Source of the DNA: Apoda limacodes
Lineage: Eukaryota; Arthropoda; Insecta; Lepidoptera; Limacodidae
Reading direction: 5' to 3'
DNA length: 64,000 nucleotides
Assembly: GCA_946406115.1 (NCBI GenBank)
Contig: OX291561.1
Location: 1,046,273 to 1,110,272, forward strand
The translations under genes were made by a program, and so were the position numbers. The notes under the pieces are model-generated. The model had not been told where the DNA came from. It made no database searches and saw only the letters and a list, made by a program, of their open reading frames with translations. Shown one piece after another: positions 31,401 to 44,100 of this stretch; the stretch's first letter is position 1; every line of letters starts with the position of its first letter.

Positions 31401-31997
31401 TACCCCAAGCGGACCATGTGAGGTATCTTGGAATACACCTTGTCTATCCTCGGTTAGGGGGCATAGCTCTCGGGAGCAAATTCTTGTTTATTTCTCTTGA
31501 TGATTCAAAAGTGTTCTTAGAAACCAATTTCAATTAAAAGATTTTGAAATCTGAAATCTAAATTTTGATTGACCTTGCTTGCTCACTCACTCTCACACTC
31601 AATCTTTTTCTAGAAAAAATTTCAAATCTCAATTCCTCATCCTAAATATATACGAATATGACACCAAAGACGACCTCCGGAGCAATAGAACCTATATTAA
31701 TAGAAGAAAAAAAATTAGGAATATTCTCACTAGCATTTAAGTGATTTGTAAAATTTTGCCTAGCTAGAGTAGTAATTTCGACGTATGTGCGACGACATAG
31801 TTTGTTAAACGAGATTGTGTGTTATCATGATTTTATATAGATAAAGAGAATATCTGAAATAAGAGGTACTCAAGCTTATTTACAAATGTTTGCAAATTTA
31901 TTTAGAATATTGTGTTGTCAGCCTGTATTACTTTAGCCTGTACTACTTCTACCTGTAATATAATAGTCAGTATTTCCTTAATGTTGTTTAGATCATT
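31401..31997. promoter_or_regulatory. Upstream region of CHMP2A (no defined element)
   Basis: Contains a probable LINE 3' tail near 31490-31555 ('gattcaaaagtgttctta...ttttgaaatc'). 'ttgtttag|atcattATG' at about 31986-32000 could be an acceptor of a 5' UTR intron, putting the promoter farther upstream. I see no convincing TATA box or initiator. Confidence 0.3.
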
Positions 31998-32165
31998 ATG
32001 GAGTGGTTATTCGGTCACCGCATGACCCCAGATGAGATGCTGAGAAAAAATCAGCGTGCGCTAAACAAGGCCATGCGGGACCTCGACCGTGAGCGCATGA
32101 AGATGGAGCAACAGGAGAAGAAGGTCATTGCTGACATTAAGAAACTCGCTAAGGAAGGGCAAATG
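31998..32165 (+). CDS. CHMP2A: CHMP2A exon 1
   Basis: Encodes residues 1-56, MEWLFGHRM... to ...KLAKEGQM, the basic membrane-binding helix 1 and the start of helix 2. The donor is ATG|GTAGGT, phase 0. Confidence 0.97.
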
Positions 32166-35100
32166 GTAGGTGGATAAATGGTTTAATAATAATATAAGCC
32201 TTGATTCCACTTATTTTCTAATATTTACATTATATAAGTTTTGTGGTGTGGCAGGTCAGTTGGCCTAAGACCTCTTCCAATCCTATTTTTTTCTTACGTA
32301 TTTATCTCCTTCTTCCTTCCACTTATTTTTTGTTTCCATCCATGTATCTATCCATTTTTCTCCTGTTGTATGAATTATATTGTTAGCTAACCTATTCTTA
32401 GGTTTTACCACGTTTATCTTGCCTATTCTTGGCTTCCACTTTGTAATATTTTTTGTCCATTCTAGCAATGTGGCGAACCCATTGGTTTTTCATCCTCAGT
32501 ATAAATGTGCTACATTCATCACTTTTGTCTTTTTCCTTATATCCTTTGCTCTGATTTTGTCTTTGAGTTTTATATTAATAGCTCATTGGCAGTCTGAAAT
32601 ATTGTTCAATATTTTTTTTGTTATTGTCCAGGTTGTTGTGTCAACCTTGACAACATTGTCAACTACCCTATTGTGATCATATAACTTATGTAATGTAATC
32701 AGACTCAAGTTGGTATTTCAAGTTATTAAAATCTTATAATTTCAGGATGCAGTTAAAATAATGGCGAAGGACTTGGTCCGGACGCGGCGGTACGTCCGCA
32801 AGTTCATGTTGATGAAAGCCAACATCCAAGCCGTGGCGCTCAAGATACAGACGCTGAAGTCGCAGAGCACGATGGCGCAGGCGATGCGCGGCGTCACGCG
32901 CGCCATGTCCACCATGAACCGGCAGCTCAACATGCCGCAGATACAGAAGATACTGCAGGTAACACACACACACACACACACACACGCACGCACGCACGCA
33001 CGCACGCACACACACTCACACACTCACACTCACACTCACTCTCACACGCACACTCACACTCACAGCATTTACATTGCTCCATAAAAGAGTAACTAATTTA
33101 TGTAAACGTGTATCATGCACTAACAGCTTATTTTTACTCCTAGTAATTACGTTGAAAAATTATTGCTGAAACATTTATTATTATCAACATACTAGAATTT
33201 GCCAGCGGCACCGCCTGCTCTTAATTCGGTAATCGGCGTGGTATTTCTTAATTATATTGATAAACTTTGCTATAGCTGTAGCTATAGTTCTTTAAAGCTC
33301 GGATATAGTTATTCCCTTTTTTCGGGATCAAAATTTGCCTATATCCTGTTTTCGGGCCTAACCTATATGTGTGCAAAGTTTTATCCTGATCCGTCCAGTG
33401 GTTAAAGCTTGATTGAGTAATAAACATACAAACTTTGACATTTACAATATTAGTAGTTTAAATATTGACTGCGTCATCTTGACGTATCCCTCAGAGTTAC
33501 CCTAGCCCTAGAGGATCTATCCTAATTTGTAAATAGCACGAATGGTTCTATTTTTCTACTCCTGTTTCAAATGTTCCAACTACAAAACTGCATCGCATGA
33601 TGCACTCCATCGAAATGAAGGTAAATTAAAAACAAGGCAAAGATATTTACCAATACAGCCAAAATATTTACATGCGTAAAGAATATTACACAGAAAAAGG
33701 TGCGAAAGGACCAAGAAATCGACTTCCATGCCCGCTTTTTAAAAATAAAACATCTTTCGAGATCGTAGTTTCCTTCATATAAACTAACTAGCTTATTCCT
33801 GCAACTTCGTCTTGTGGACTTCTAAAAAAAAAGAAAGCTTTTAACTGTTTATGGTTTTATCTACATAAATATCGAAATTCTCATACAAATCTTTATCCCC
33901 TATTTTGTACTTCAGGGGATAATTTTCCGAAAACGGTGACACACATAAGTCCTTATTTTTAACTATGAGGCTAAATACCAAGTTTCATGCACTTAGCTTA
34001 AAAAATGACGGATTTCGATGAATTTCCAAAAATCGTTTCTTAGTGCATACACGTTAGGTAAGGAGTGTTTGTGCAAAATTTCATGCTTCTAGACCCAGCG
34101 GTTTCAGCTATGCGTTGACCGATCAGTCAGTCAGCCACTCAGTTTCTTCTTTTATATATATGGCTATGACAACAGGCATACTATTAAACCCCATGTAAGT
34201 TGTACGTAGTATGTACGTTGTAGTATCACGAATAGAACAAAAACACCTCCAAACCCCCAACTAAACCCCTATTTACGTATAAGTTTATCTAGATTTTTGT
34301 GCACGAATCCATATGCCATATCCATATAAATATTATAAATGCGAAAGTAACTCAGTCTGTTTGTTACCTCTTATGCTTGAACCGCTGTACCGATTAAGAT
34401 AAAATTTGGGATGGAAATAGTTTGAGTCTCGGGGAAGAACATAGCTACTTGAAAGCGTCAACTGTGAGTCGGTTCTTAGGGTTCCGTACCCAGAGGTTGC
34501 CAACGAAGCCCTATTATTAAGTCAACGCTGTCTGTCTGTCTGTCTGACCATTAAAAGACTCTATCTTTTAGACTGAAATAGGTAGAAGCCTGAATTTGTC
34601 ACAGTATATTTGTAATGGGGGATTATCTAAGAATTAAAAAAAGTTAAAATTTAAGGGTGGCCCCCATAGAAGGAACTCTTTCGTCAAAACAGAAAGACAT
34701 ACAAACTTCGATCTTGCAGTGAAAAATAGTGTGAACTCTAAAGTATAACAACAAATAATAAAAACCGGCCAAGTGTGAGATGGGTTAGAGTAATTACTAT
34801 TTTAAATTACTGGTACATACCTATCTAGTTTATCATTTGGAGAGACACATTTGTTTGTTGCAAACGATATACAAAGTTAAGCAACGTCGGGCTTAGTCAG
34901 TACTTGAATGGGTGACCGCTTAGCGGCACACTTTTTTCTGTTGTAAAATACGTAAATGGTGGTAGGTTCGGAACCGTTTGTGCGCGAGTCCAACTCCGGC
35001 CGGTTTTTTTTCTACAATCCGATAACTGAATTTAGGGCGAATGGACGATAACCACTAGTGTGATGTGCACATATTAATTTCAGTATTGCTAGATTTGTAA

Positions 35101-38100
35101 CAATTCTTGTGTGGATTGATAGTATAGAGAGATATTATTGCAAGTAATAACCCCTAACTGGCGTCCTATGAATCTACGAACAGGATAGCTACGATAAAAA
35201 CAAAAGAATTTTCGTTTTTTTTTGTAAAGTTATCATACAGGTTACGAATATAACTATTAGAAAATATTGGTTTTATGGTTTGGGTTTGAAATTTTAATTT
35301 AAATATGGCTGCCCAACGCAGGCAAGCATTTTCTCAGTCGGGTAATCTTAGCAATCTAGAAATATTTTTGTAATCTTGAGTTATTATTCATAATTTTGTC
35401 TGCTTCTAGTCAATATAGTCAACGAGATGTTTGGCAGTTTTCTTAGACCTACCGCCTTTTGTTTTTCTTTCTTTTTCGAACAGTCAAAAACTTTCGTTGT
35501 TAATTGAACAAATTATTGTAGAAAAATAAGCTGTTTGATCCACCCTAAATTACTTTTTATTAAAAAAACTAACTTAGTAATTGACGTATTGAGTAAGACA
35601 TCTGGAAAACCTACTTTTCTTACACAAAATGTACAATGAGTAGGACATATGGAAAACAACTTTTTTTACACTGAATGTACAATGAGTAGGACATATGGAA
35701 AACTACTTTTATTATACTGAATGTACAATGAGTAGGACATCTGGAAAAACCTTCTTTTTTTACACTGAATGTACAATGAGTTGGACATCTGGAAAACCTA
35801 CTTGTCTAACACTGAATGTACAATAAGTTGGACATCTAGAAAACCTACTTGTCTAACACTGAATGTACAATGAGTAGGACATCTGGAAAACCTACTTGTC
35901 TTACACTGAATGTACAATGAGTAAGACATCTGGAAAATCTACTTTTCTTACATTGAATGTACAATTAGTAGGACATCTGGAAAACCTACTTGTCTAACAC
36001 TAAATGTACAATGGGTAGGACATCTGGAATACCTTCTTTTCTTACACTTAATGTACAATGAGTTGGACATCTGGAAAATCTATTTTTCAAGGTCAATAAT
36101 GCTTAATTATTTTCCCTAACATTTTGTTAGTTTTTATACGAAACTTACAAATTTTCATAATAATTGTAATCTTTTAATACTTCTAGGGGTAAGGAGGATA
36201 ACCTGCATCCCATAATTTGAACGTATATATATTAATTATGCTAATTAGCTAAATCTAGCAAAGTGCCAAACACATAATTCTCGGATAATGTTGTATTGCT
36301 TTACTTACTAAAACGAGACTGTTACTGCTACGGTTACTACTCGCATTCTGCTATTTCGTCACGAGCGAAGCGTTTTGAACTAAAAAAGACGCGCTTATAT
36401 TAAAATCATTCGTGCCATTTGCATAATAAGCTATTATGTAACACAAAAATGGTATTTACATCAGCAGCGCTACTCCACAATAAGATACCATACGTCATTA
36501 AACTATGAAAATAGCTAAAATACAATATTTTTGCCGTGTCGACATCGGTTAATTGCCTTTAATATGAAGACCACATTTAAGAGTGCAGCGTTATGCTAAG
36601 AAATACTGTTGGATCAGCAAGTTCTAATTGCTCCCTAAGAATATTAATACTGGCCTGGATCTAACTTGTGTGTGGGAAATGTAAATGTAACACATTAATT
36701 GAACAGTTTGCAGGTACTGGTCGGAGGCTGCGGTGTGTCCACCACCAGTTTTTGTATCGATAATAATCGTTGATGTGTAATTTTGTTGCAGGAGTTCGAG
36801 AAACAGTCGGAGATAATGGACATGAAGGAGGAGATGATGAACGACTCGATCGACGAGGCCATGGAGGGAGACGACGACGAGGAAGAGAGGTACCGTTCCT
36901 ACCGTCGCTACCGTCACCGTCCGAGCGACGCCGCCGACGGTTTTCTGTTCTCAATTACCAGTCAACCCATGCAAATGTCTAAATTCGCTGGCGTCGCCAT
37001 CGGCCGTACCTCACCCACCCCGTACCTCGCACACCACGTACGCGCGATACCGATCATTGTCGTGGACTTTACAATGTTTCAGGCGTGATTGTTTTACAAA
37101 AATGTTATCTTTTATGTGGCAGGTGGCGGGCCCGTCGCCGCAGCACTTCATACACGTCCCATACGCTGGAATTACCAGTTATAACCTAGTAATAGCCTAT
37201 TAAAACTAAATAATTAACACAAGTATGTTAATTATGAAATAATCAAAGACATTAGAGTAGCATAGACTGCTAATGATTCAGAAAATGTATGAAAATCATA
37301 TTGGTGAACTTTTAACCAACAGCGAAGTGTAGCTGAATAGCAATTAATCAGAGCGCTGCTGCAATACAATGCAACAATATAAAATAACTTATGGCGATTA
37401 ACTAGTGACGTACAAGACCAAATATGATAAGCATCGATACATTTACTAGGCTATGTTGCGCCGCGTTTAATTATGTATACTTATATGGGTATATATACCG
37501 GTGCGACTAACAGCTTTGTGTCCGACATATTTGTCTGTATTATAAAAAAAACAATTACAAAGAATTACAAATAAAAAAGAATTACAGTTAACACTACAGA
37601 GCACATAATTCAATATTTTTTCAATAATTAATTGACAGAATTAATATTTGCTGTTATTTATATTTTATTTTTGTTTTATTTGGCATAATCTTGCATAATA
37701 TCTTGATAGGTAAAAGACTTAGTATATTTAGATTTCTTAATTCGTATGTCACCTGCTAAAAAAATATTTTGTGAGTAAGACTTTGCCTCTCTGTGTGTGT
37801 TCTACCGCTTGTACAATGGAATGTGTTCTGAGGAATTGTTTGTTGCCCACGGCTACTTTCTACCATCGCACTTTAGAACCGAAATGGTCGCGTACAGTGC
37901 GGTTTCAGAGAAACTTCCTCCAGCGAACGCTTGGGTTGTGGATTGAGCTCCCTGCCAAGGTTTTCTTTATGGACTACAGTATGGGTTTCTTCAAGAAAGA
38001 AATTATTGGGCCTTTAAATGGTCGGCAATGCTCAAGTGATACCCCCGGTATAACAAGCTTCCATAGGCCACGGTGACCGCTTACCATCAGGCGGACCGTG

Positions 38101-41100
38101 TGCTTGTTTGCCACCTTAGTGGTATAAAAAAAAAAAAAATAGAGTAGGTATTAATCGCCAAAGATTAAAAACCCATAGGTTTAATCAAATTTTATTCTGG
38201 GAACAACCGGTTTTTCTTAATCGTTATTTTTATGTATTTTTGTTTGCGATTCGATATATCTTTGAAGTTTGATAAATAATTTATTTGAACAATAATTTAA
38301 TAGGCATATAAATTTAAAAGATTATTAATGTATTCAATTTTATTGTCCCACAAACCGGACGTCTTCCTTATCCAGGAAACGTTTCTCAAGCCTCTGTCAG
38401 CACCCCTTCGACCGCCAACTATCGCACCGTCCGTAATGATAGAACTGCCTCCAATCTCGGAGGTACTCTCATCTATAACAGACGCTCCCTGCATTGCACC
38501 CTTCTCGATCCTCCGCCACTTACGAATTAAGAAGCATCCGTGTGCCGCTTAGCGATTATCGGCTGATAAAAGACTTGCTGAAGAGCGACCTACAGTCGCT
38601 CTTAAATTTAGGCGATGCCGTCATTCTTGCCGGCGACCTAAATTGCAAGCACCGTCGTTGGAACTCTTCATTAACTTCATGGAGAGGCAGACGCCTCATT
38701 CAATTAGTTGACAGACTAAAGTTTGACATCATCGCTCCCATGACCTCCACTTACTTTCCCCAAAATACTCGCAGCAACCCTGACGTGCTCGACATAGCAC
38801 TTCTAAAGAATGTAAGGCTAAGCTTTCGCTCTATTGAGGTGCTTGACGAACTAAACTTGGACCACCGCCCTGTGCTCCTCCGATTAGGTTCACCATCTGA
38901 AACTCCTCCCAACACTAGAACCGTGACGGATTGGCATAATATTAGAGCAATCACTCGAAAACCCCAACTTGCCACATCTAGATCGCGTTTCCGACAGTAT
39001 CTCTTCCACGAACGATATAAACGTGGCTATTGACTCACTCACTATCTATCTGACCGACACCGTTGGCGAGTGCTGAAGACAAGTGCCGGTCCGTGACTAA
39101 CACCACCTAATCCTGCCTCAGCACATCAGGTCATTAATGACTGAGCGTAACGCCGTTCGCCGAAGACGCGATCGCGCTCCCTCTACCGAAAACAAACCTA
39201 GCTTCAACGACTTACACCGCCGTGTAAGATCCGTTGTAGCTGAGCTTTGCGCCCAACGTTTCGGTGACCTGATGGAAAATATCTCTCCTTTCATCAAGCT
39301 TTTTGGCGCCCAGCCAGAGCGATGAAATTAGACACCTTCAACACCCTCCCTCCGCTAACTCGTCCTAACAACGTTCTCGCGTTCGATGACGACGAAAAAG
39401 CGGATTGCCTTTCGTTTAAGCCCAATGTGCCTCAAGCACACAATTATTCGATCCCGATCACGTGCGAGAGGAAGACGATGGCGCCGAGCATCTCTGCCCC
39501 CACAGAATCCTTTGCCCCTCGTTACGGTCCACGAGGTCAAGCAGGTCATCAAAGACCTACGCCCCCGCAAAGCTTCCATCTCTTACGATGTCGTAAAGCT
39601 TGTTTTACTTTTCCGCTCCTCCGCCTTCTAGCAGCCATCTTTAACGCTGCTATGGATTATTGCATTTTTTCTTGTCAATGGAAATATGCAATTGTCATAG
39701 GCGTCGCTCTATTGAGGTGCTTGAGAAACGTTTCCTGGATAAGGAAGCCAGGGAAAGCTCGTACCGAGCCTTCCTCCTACTGCCCTTATCTTTGCCAGCC
39801 TTCATACGTCCCCATAAGCGATTGATTTGGGCCATAGTCCACACGCGGGACCAGTGCTAATTGTGGACTTCACATACGTTTTTTTTTTCTTGACGAATGC
39901 AGATTTCGTCACGATTTTTTCCTTCCCCGAAAAGCCAGTGGTGTGATTAAATAAATCAGTGTACTTGAGAAATTAAGATTAGACTCATTGATACCCGCCG
40001 ACCCCGGCGACTTTATTTACGGCTCGACCTGCAGCAGCAAATTGCTTACCCACAAACACACAACATTTATCTAAAGTTCTCTCATATTTACAATTAGCAC
40101 AAATTTATTTTGTTATTCATTTTATTGCAAAATATCATCGAACTCACAAATATAAATAACATTACAATGGTTGTAGCTACTTCAATGAAAGTCATGGATT
40201 ACACTGTTGTTTTGGGTTAGCGAAATAAGAGCAAGTTCTGTATTACATGTTATATATCTAATGTTTTGTGTTGGTTGGCGCAGCGACGCCGTGGTGTCCC
40301 AGATCCTGGACGAACTGGGGCTGCAGATGAACGACCAACTGTCGGGACTGCCGCAGGCCACCAACTCGCTCTCTATATCCGGTGAGTACACGCTCCTACA
40401 CTTGTGCTTCGTACACTGGGTCTGCAGATGAACGACCAGCTGTCGGGACTGCCGCAGGCCACCAACTAGCTATTTATATCCAGTGAGAAGAGGTAGGAGG
40501 AACCGAGGCATGATGGGGCGAGAATTATAAACAATTTACACAACAATTAAAAATCGCTTTATTTTTTAAAAATGTAAATCACTATTATAATGTTCAAAGA
40601 ATGGTAGAAACATAAACAGGGTGTCCACTTTCTGGAAAGTCACGGTAGCTAAAAGTGGTCAGGGACAGTCAGAGAAGCTTACGGTAAGGTCAGGGAAAAA
40701 ATGGTATTTCCAAAAATTTTAGGTGAAACAGAACTGCTACTATCCCAATGATTGATTATGAGGGATATTTTTATGCTCTAGATGACCTTATCTAGTCTAT
40801 AGAAGCATTTTTGTTTTCAGGCTATTGGAGAGATATATATATGTTTGTTTGTGACATAATTAGATTTGTCCGTTTAAGTAAACTACTAAGTAAAAGTTTT
40901 TGATCAATATCATTTTCGTTTATTACAGTGAACTATTAGAGTTAAGTGATTAAATTATAAATTTCAAAATGAGTTCAAAAAAGTGTCATTTTAATAAAGT
41001 GTGGCTAGACCCCAAAGTGAACTCAGAATTTGTAGATTGGCTTGATGAAGATCCAAATGATACAACAGCTGCTTCCTGCAGAATGCAGAATGTGCTGCAA

Positions 41101-44100
41101 AAAAAAATAATCTGAGTAGTTTATGGGCAAACAAGCTTAAGTATCACATGCCAAACAAACGGCCCAAAAATAAAAAATAGGGAAATCAAAAAAAGAACAA
41201 CCGCTTATATCAATATTTCAAAATTAAGCTCGTATTGACAATATTAACAGCACTCCTAGTACTAGTGCAACTACAACGACAGCAGAGCCGTCCGTACCTC
41301 TCAAAACTGCATATGACTTCACATATGAAGACGATGCAGTTACTTCTGCTGAAATAATTTGGGCGTTAGAGGTAATTTTTGATAAAATGAGCTTAAATTC
41401 ATGTGGCAGAACTTCCAAAGCCTTAAAGAGAATGTTTACTGACAGCAAGATCGCACTAGGTTATTCTATGGGCAAAACTAAGGCAGCATACGTCATAAAT
41501 CACGATATAGCGCCATATTTAAGAACAAATTTGCTTAATATAATTAAAAATTGTAAATTCTATGTAGTTGCCTTTGACGGGAGCCTAAATAAGGTGTCAC
41601 AAAAATGCCAAATGGATTTGGTAATTCGAATCTGGAACACAGATTCAGACAAAGTTGAATCGAGATACTGTACTAGTGTGTTTATGGGGCGGTCTACTGC
41701 TGAACATTTACTAAGTAGTTTTTTAGAGGTTTTGTCAATCCTAGACCTCGGAACATTGTTGCAAGTTTCAATGGATGGACCTTATGTAAATCACAGTTTC
41801 CTCAAAAAAACTGAAACGGAAGTTTCCTGTAAAAATAACTCTTTATTAGACATTGGTGTTTGTGGTCTACATACCGTGAGTGGTGCTGTTAAAACTGGCC
41901 ATAATAAGGCAAGCTGGTAAGTATATCTAGTTTTGAGAACTATGTATAATTATTTCAAATATAGCCCTACTCGGTGAGCACTTTACACAGCTATAACTGG
42001 AGGAACAGAATTCCCTATGAAATTCACATCCATCAGATGGCTCGAAAATGGACCATGTTTAGACAGGGCTCTAATAAACACAATTACAGCTTTGAAAAAT
42101 AAAAATAACTTAAAATGCTCAACCAAATAAACAAATAAAACACTCAACGAAAACAGAGTTTTTTTTTATTTATGTTCAACTACGTTCCGTTAAAAGATTA
42201 TAGCAATTTCTTGAAATAGGGATTTAGTTTACAAACTTAGTTAGGTATACTTATTATTTCCTTATTATTAATGATAAAACAGAAGTAAAATGTTGCTTCA
42301 AGCATTTTGTAGTCACTGAATGAAACCTTTTTTAATATATCAAAAGAGGCATATTAGTGTAGGTTTTTTTTTAAACGCTCTAAAACTGTGCAGCGGAACG
42401 TACCTCGTAGCGTAACCGGTTCACAATGGCAACATTTCACTGCTTCGAACGTCCTTTTGTTCGAAGGTTGTTTCGATTGATAGTGAGAATACAGCAAACA
42501 CGAAAATGATGTCGACGATCGAAATTTTACAGTCGAGATAGTGCCTTCCAGATAATCTCTAATATGAGATTATCTCGGATGAAGTGAGAATTAGGTCCCA
42601 GGACTTGAAAGAATCAAAAAAATTAAAAACAACGGAAAATATTTCCATTGGTTTTGAAGCTAAATGCCTTTTAAAGGAAACAAAATGCTCTAACAAAGAT
42701 CAATTACTGGTCAAAAGCGACTTTAGAAAATTTATCATTGTTTTGATAGAGAAATTACTGGAAATAAGCCCTATCAGTTTCCCTTTTCTTCGTGGCTTAT
42801 CCTGTTTCGATCCTAACATTTTGAAGAATCACCATGCTGTAGCAATAAAAAATGCGGACATCGTCTAAGAAACATTATACGATGCTGGAAAAATAAGTGG
42901 CCAAGAAGCAGACAACGCACAAAAATATTTCTTTTAATAGCATCTGCAGCGCAAAGTTCTTGGAGCGAAAAGTTGAAAAATTACAAAGAAATAAGAAATA
43001 ATACAAAGATTATATTCTAAAAGGATTTCTAGTACTATTAAAAAGTAGTTGATTTTTAGTTACATTGATCTCTATTATTTTTTTCTTAAATAAGTAGTTG
43101 ATTTCTACTCAAATTGATCCCGATATCTTTTAAAAAGTAGTTGATTTTTACTTACATTGATCTCTATAATTTTTTTTTTAAATAAGTAGTTGATTTCTGC
43201 TCAAATTGATCTCGATATCTATTAAAAAGTAGTTGATTTTTACTTACATTGGTCTCTATGACTTAGCGATTTTTTTATATAAGTAGTTGATTTTTGCTTA
43301 AATTGATCTTTTTAACTATTATTTAAAAAGTAGTTGATTTTCACTTACATTTATCTCTATGACTTAGTGAAAACGTTATTATGTACAATTGTTGTATAAC
43401 TAACAAAAGTTAAGCAATTTAATAATAAAGTAACCATTACGACGTATTCAAATTAGTAGATGTTTTATGTTTGGCTGTTATTTAATAAGGATCTAAACCT
43501 CTGTAACAGGTTACGAATACGTGTTTATCGTTTAAAGCAATCAAATATTGTTTTTATTGACAGTCAAAAAGTGTTGTCGTCTTGGAACTTTATTAATTAC
43601 TTTACCCTCGAATGTAAATGTGCAATATTATTTCATTTAAATTATAAGAAATGTGATGAAGAACAAAATAATTAACACTTTATTTATTATATTTTATTAG
43701 TATGTTTTAGCGTAAATATTTAGAATGTAGTCTATATAACTAAAACTTCAAGACTTAATAAAATTTTAGGTTTCAAATTCATCACAAAACATAGGCTGGG
43801 GCCTGGGTTGCACCAGTTGGTGGTTTGCCGAACTTTGACGGGTCGGGTAACGTTGAAAATAGGTGATTATGGAATGCAACCCAGCCTTAAGTTTTCTAAA
43901 ACGGAGTTCATTCAGAGTGTTATGGTTTTTTTTTTTTTTTTTTGTACATCAATATGGACTCATCGTTGAATTTACTAAGACCAAAAACAAGTAGAAACAG
44001 TAAAACAAAGTACCTTTATTTCAGGGTTGGTTTGAAAGTATAATAGTATAAACTTTACTTACTAACTTAACTTTAAGATTTCATAAATATTATAATTGTT

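Noticed and set aside
32734..33084. Reverse-strand and overlapping frames rich in Cys/Val or His/Thr
   Set aside because: They are translations of the CA microsatellite and the antisense of CHMP2A exon 2.
34866..34930. Functional 5S rRNA gene
   Set aside because: Only the internal and 3' part is recognisable and it lies within an interspersed repeat.
36624..37088. Several overlapping frames around CHMP2A exon 3
   Set aside because: They are shadows of the exon and of GC-rich intron sequence. Only the exon frame matches ESCRT-III proteins and has proper splice sites.
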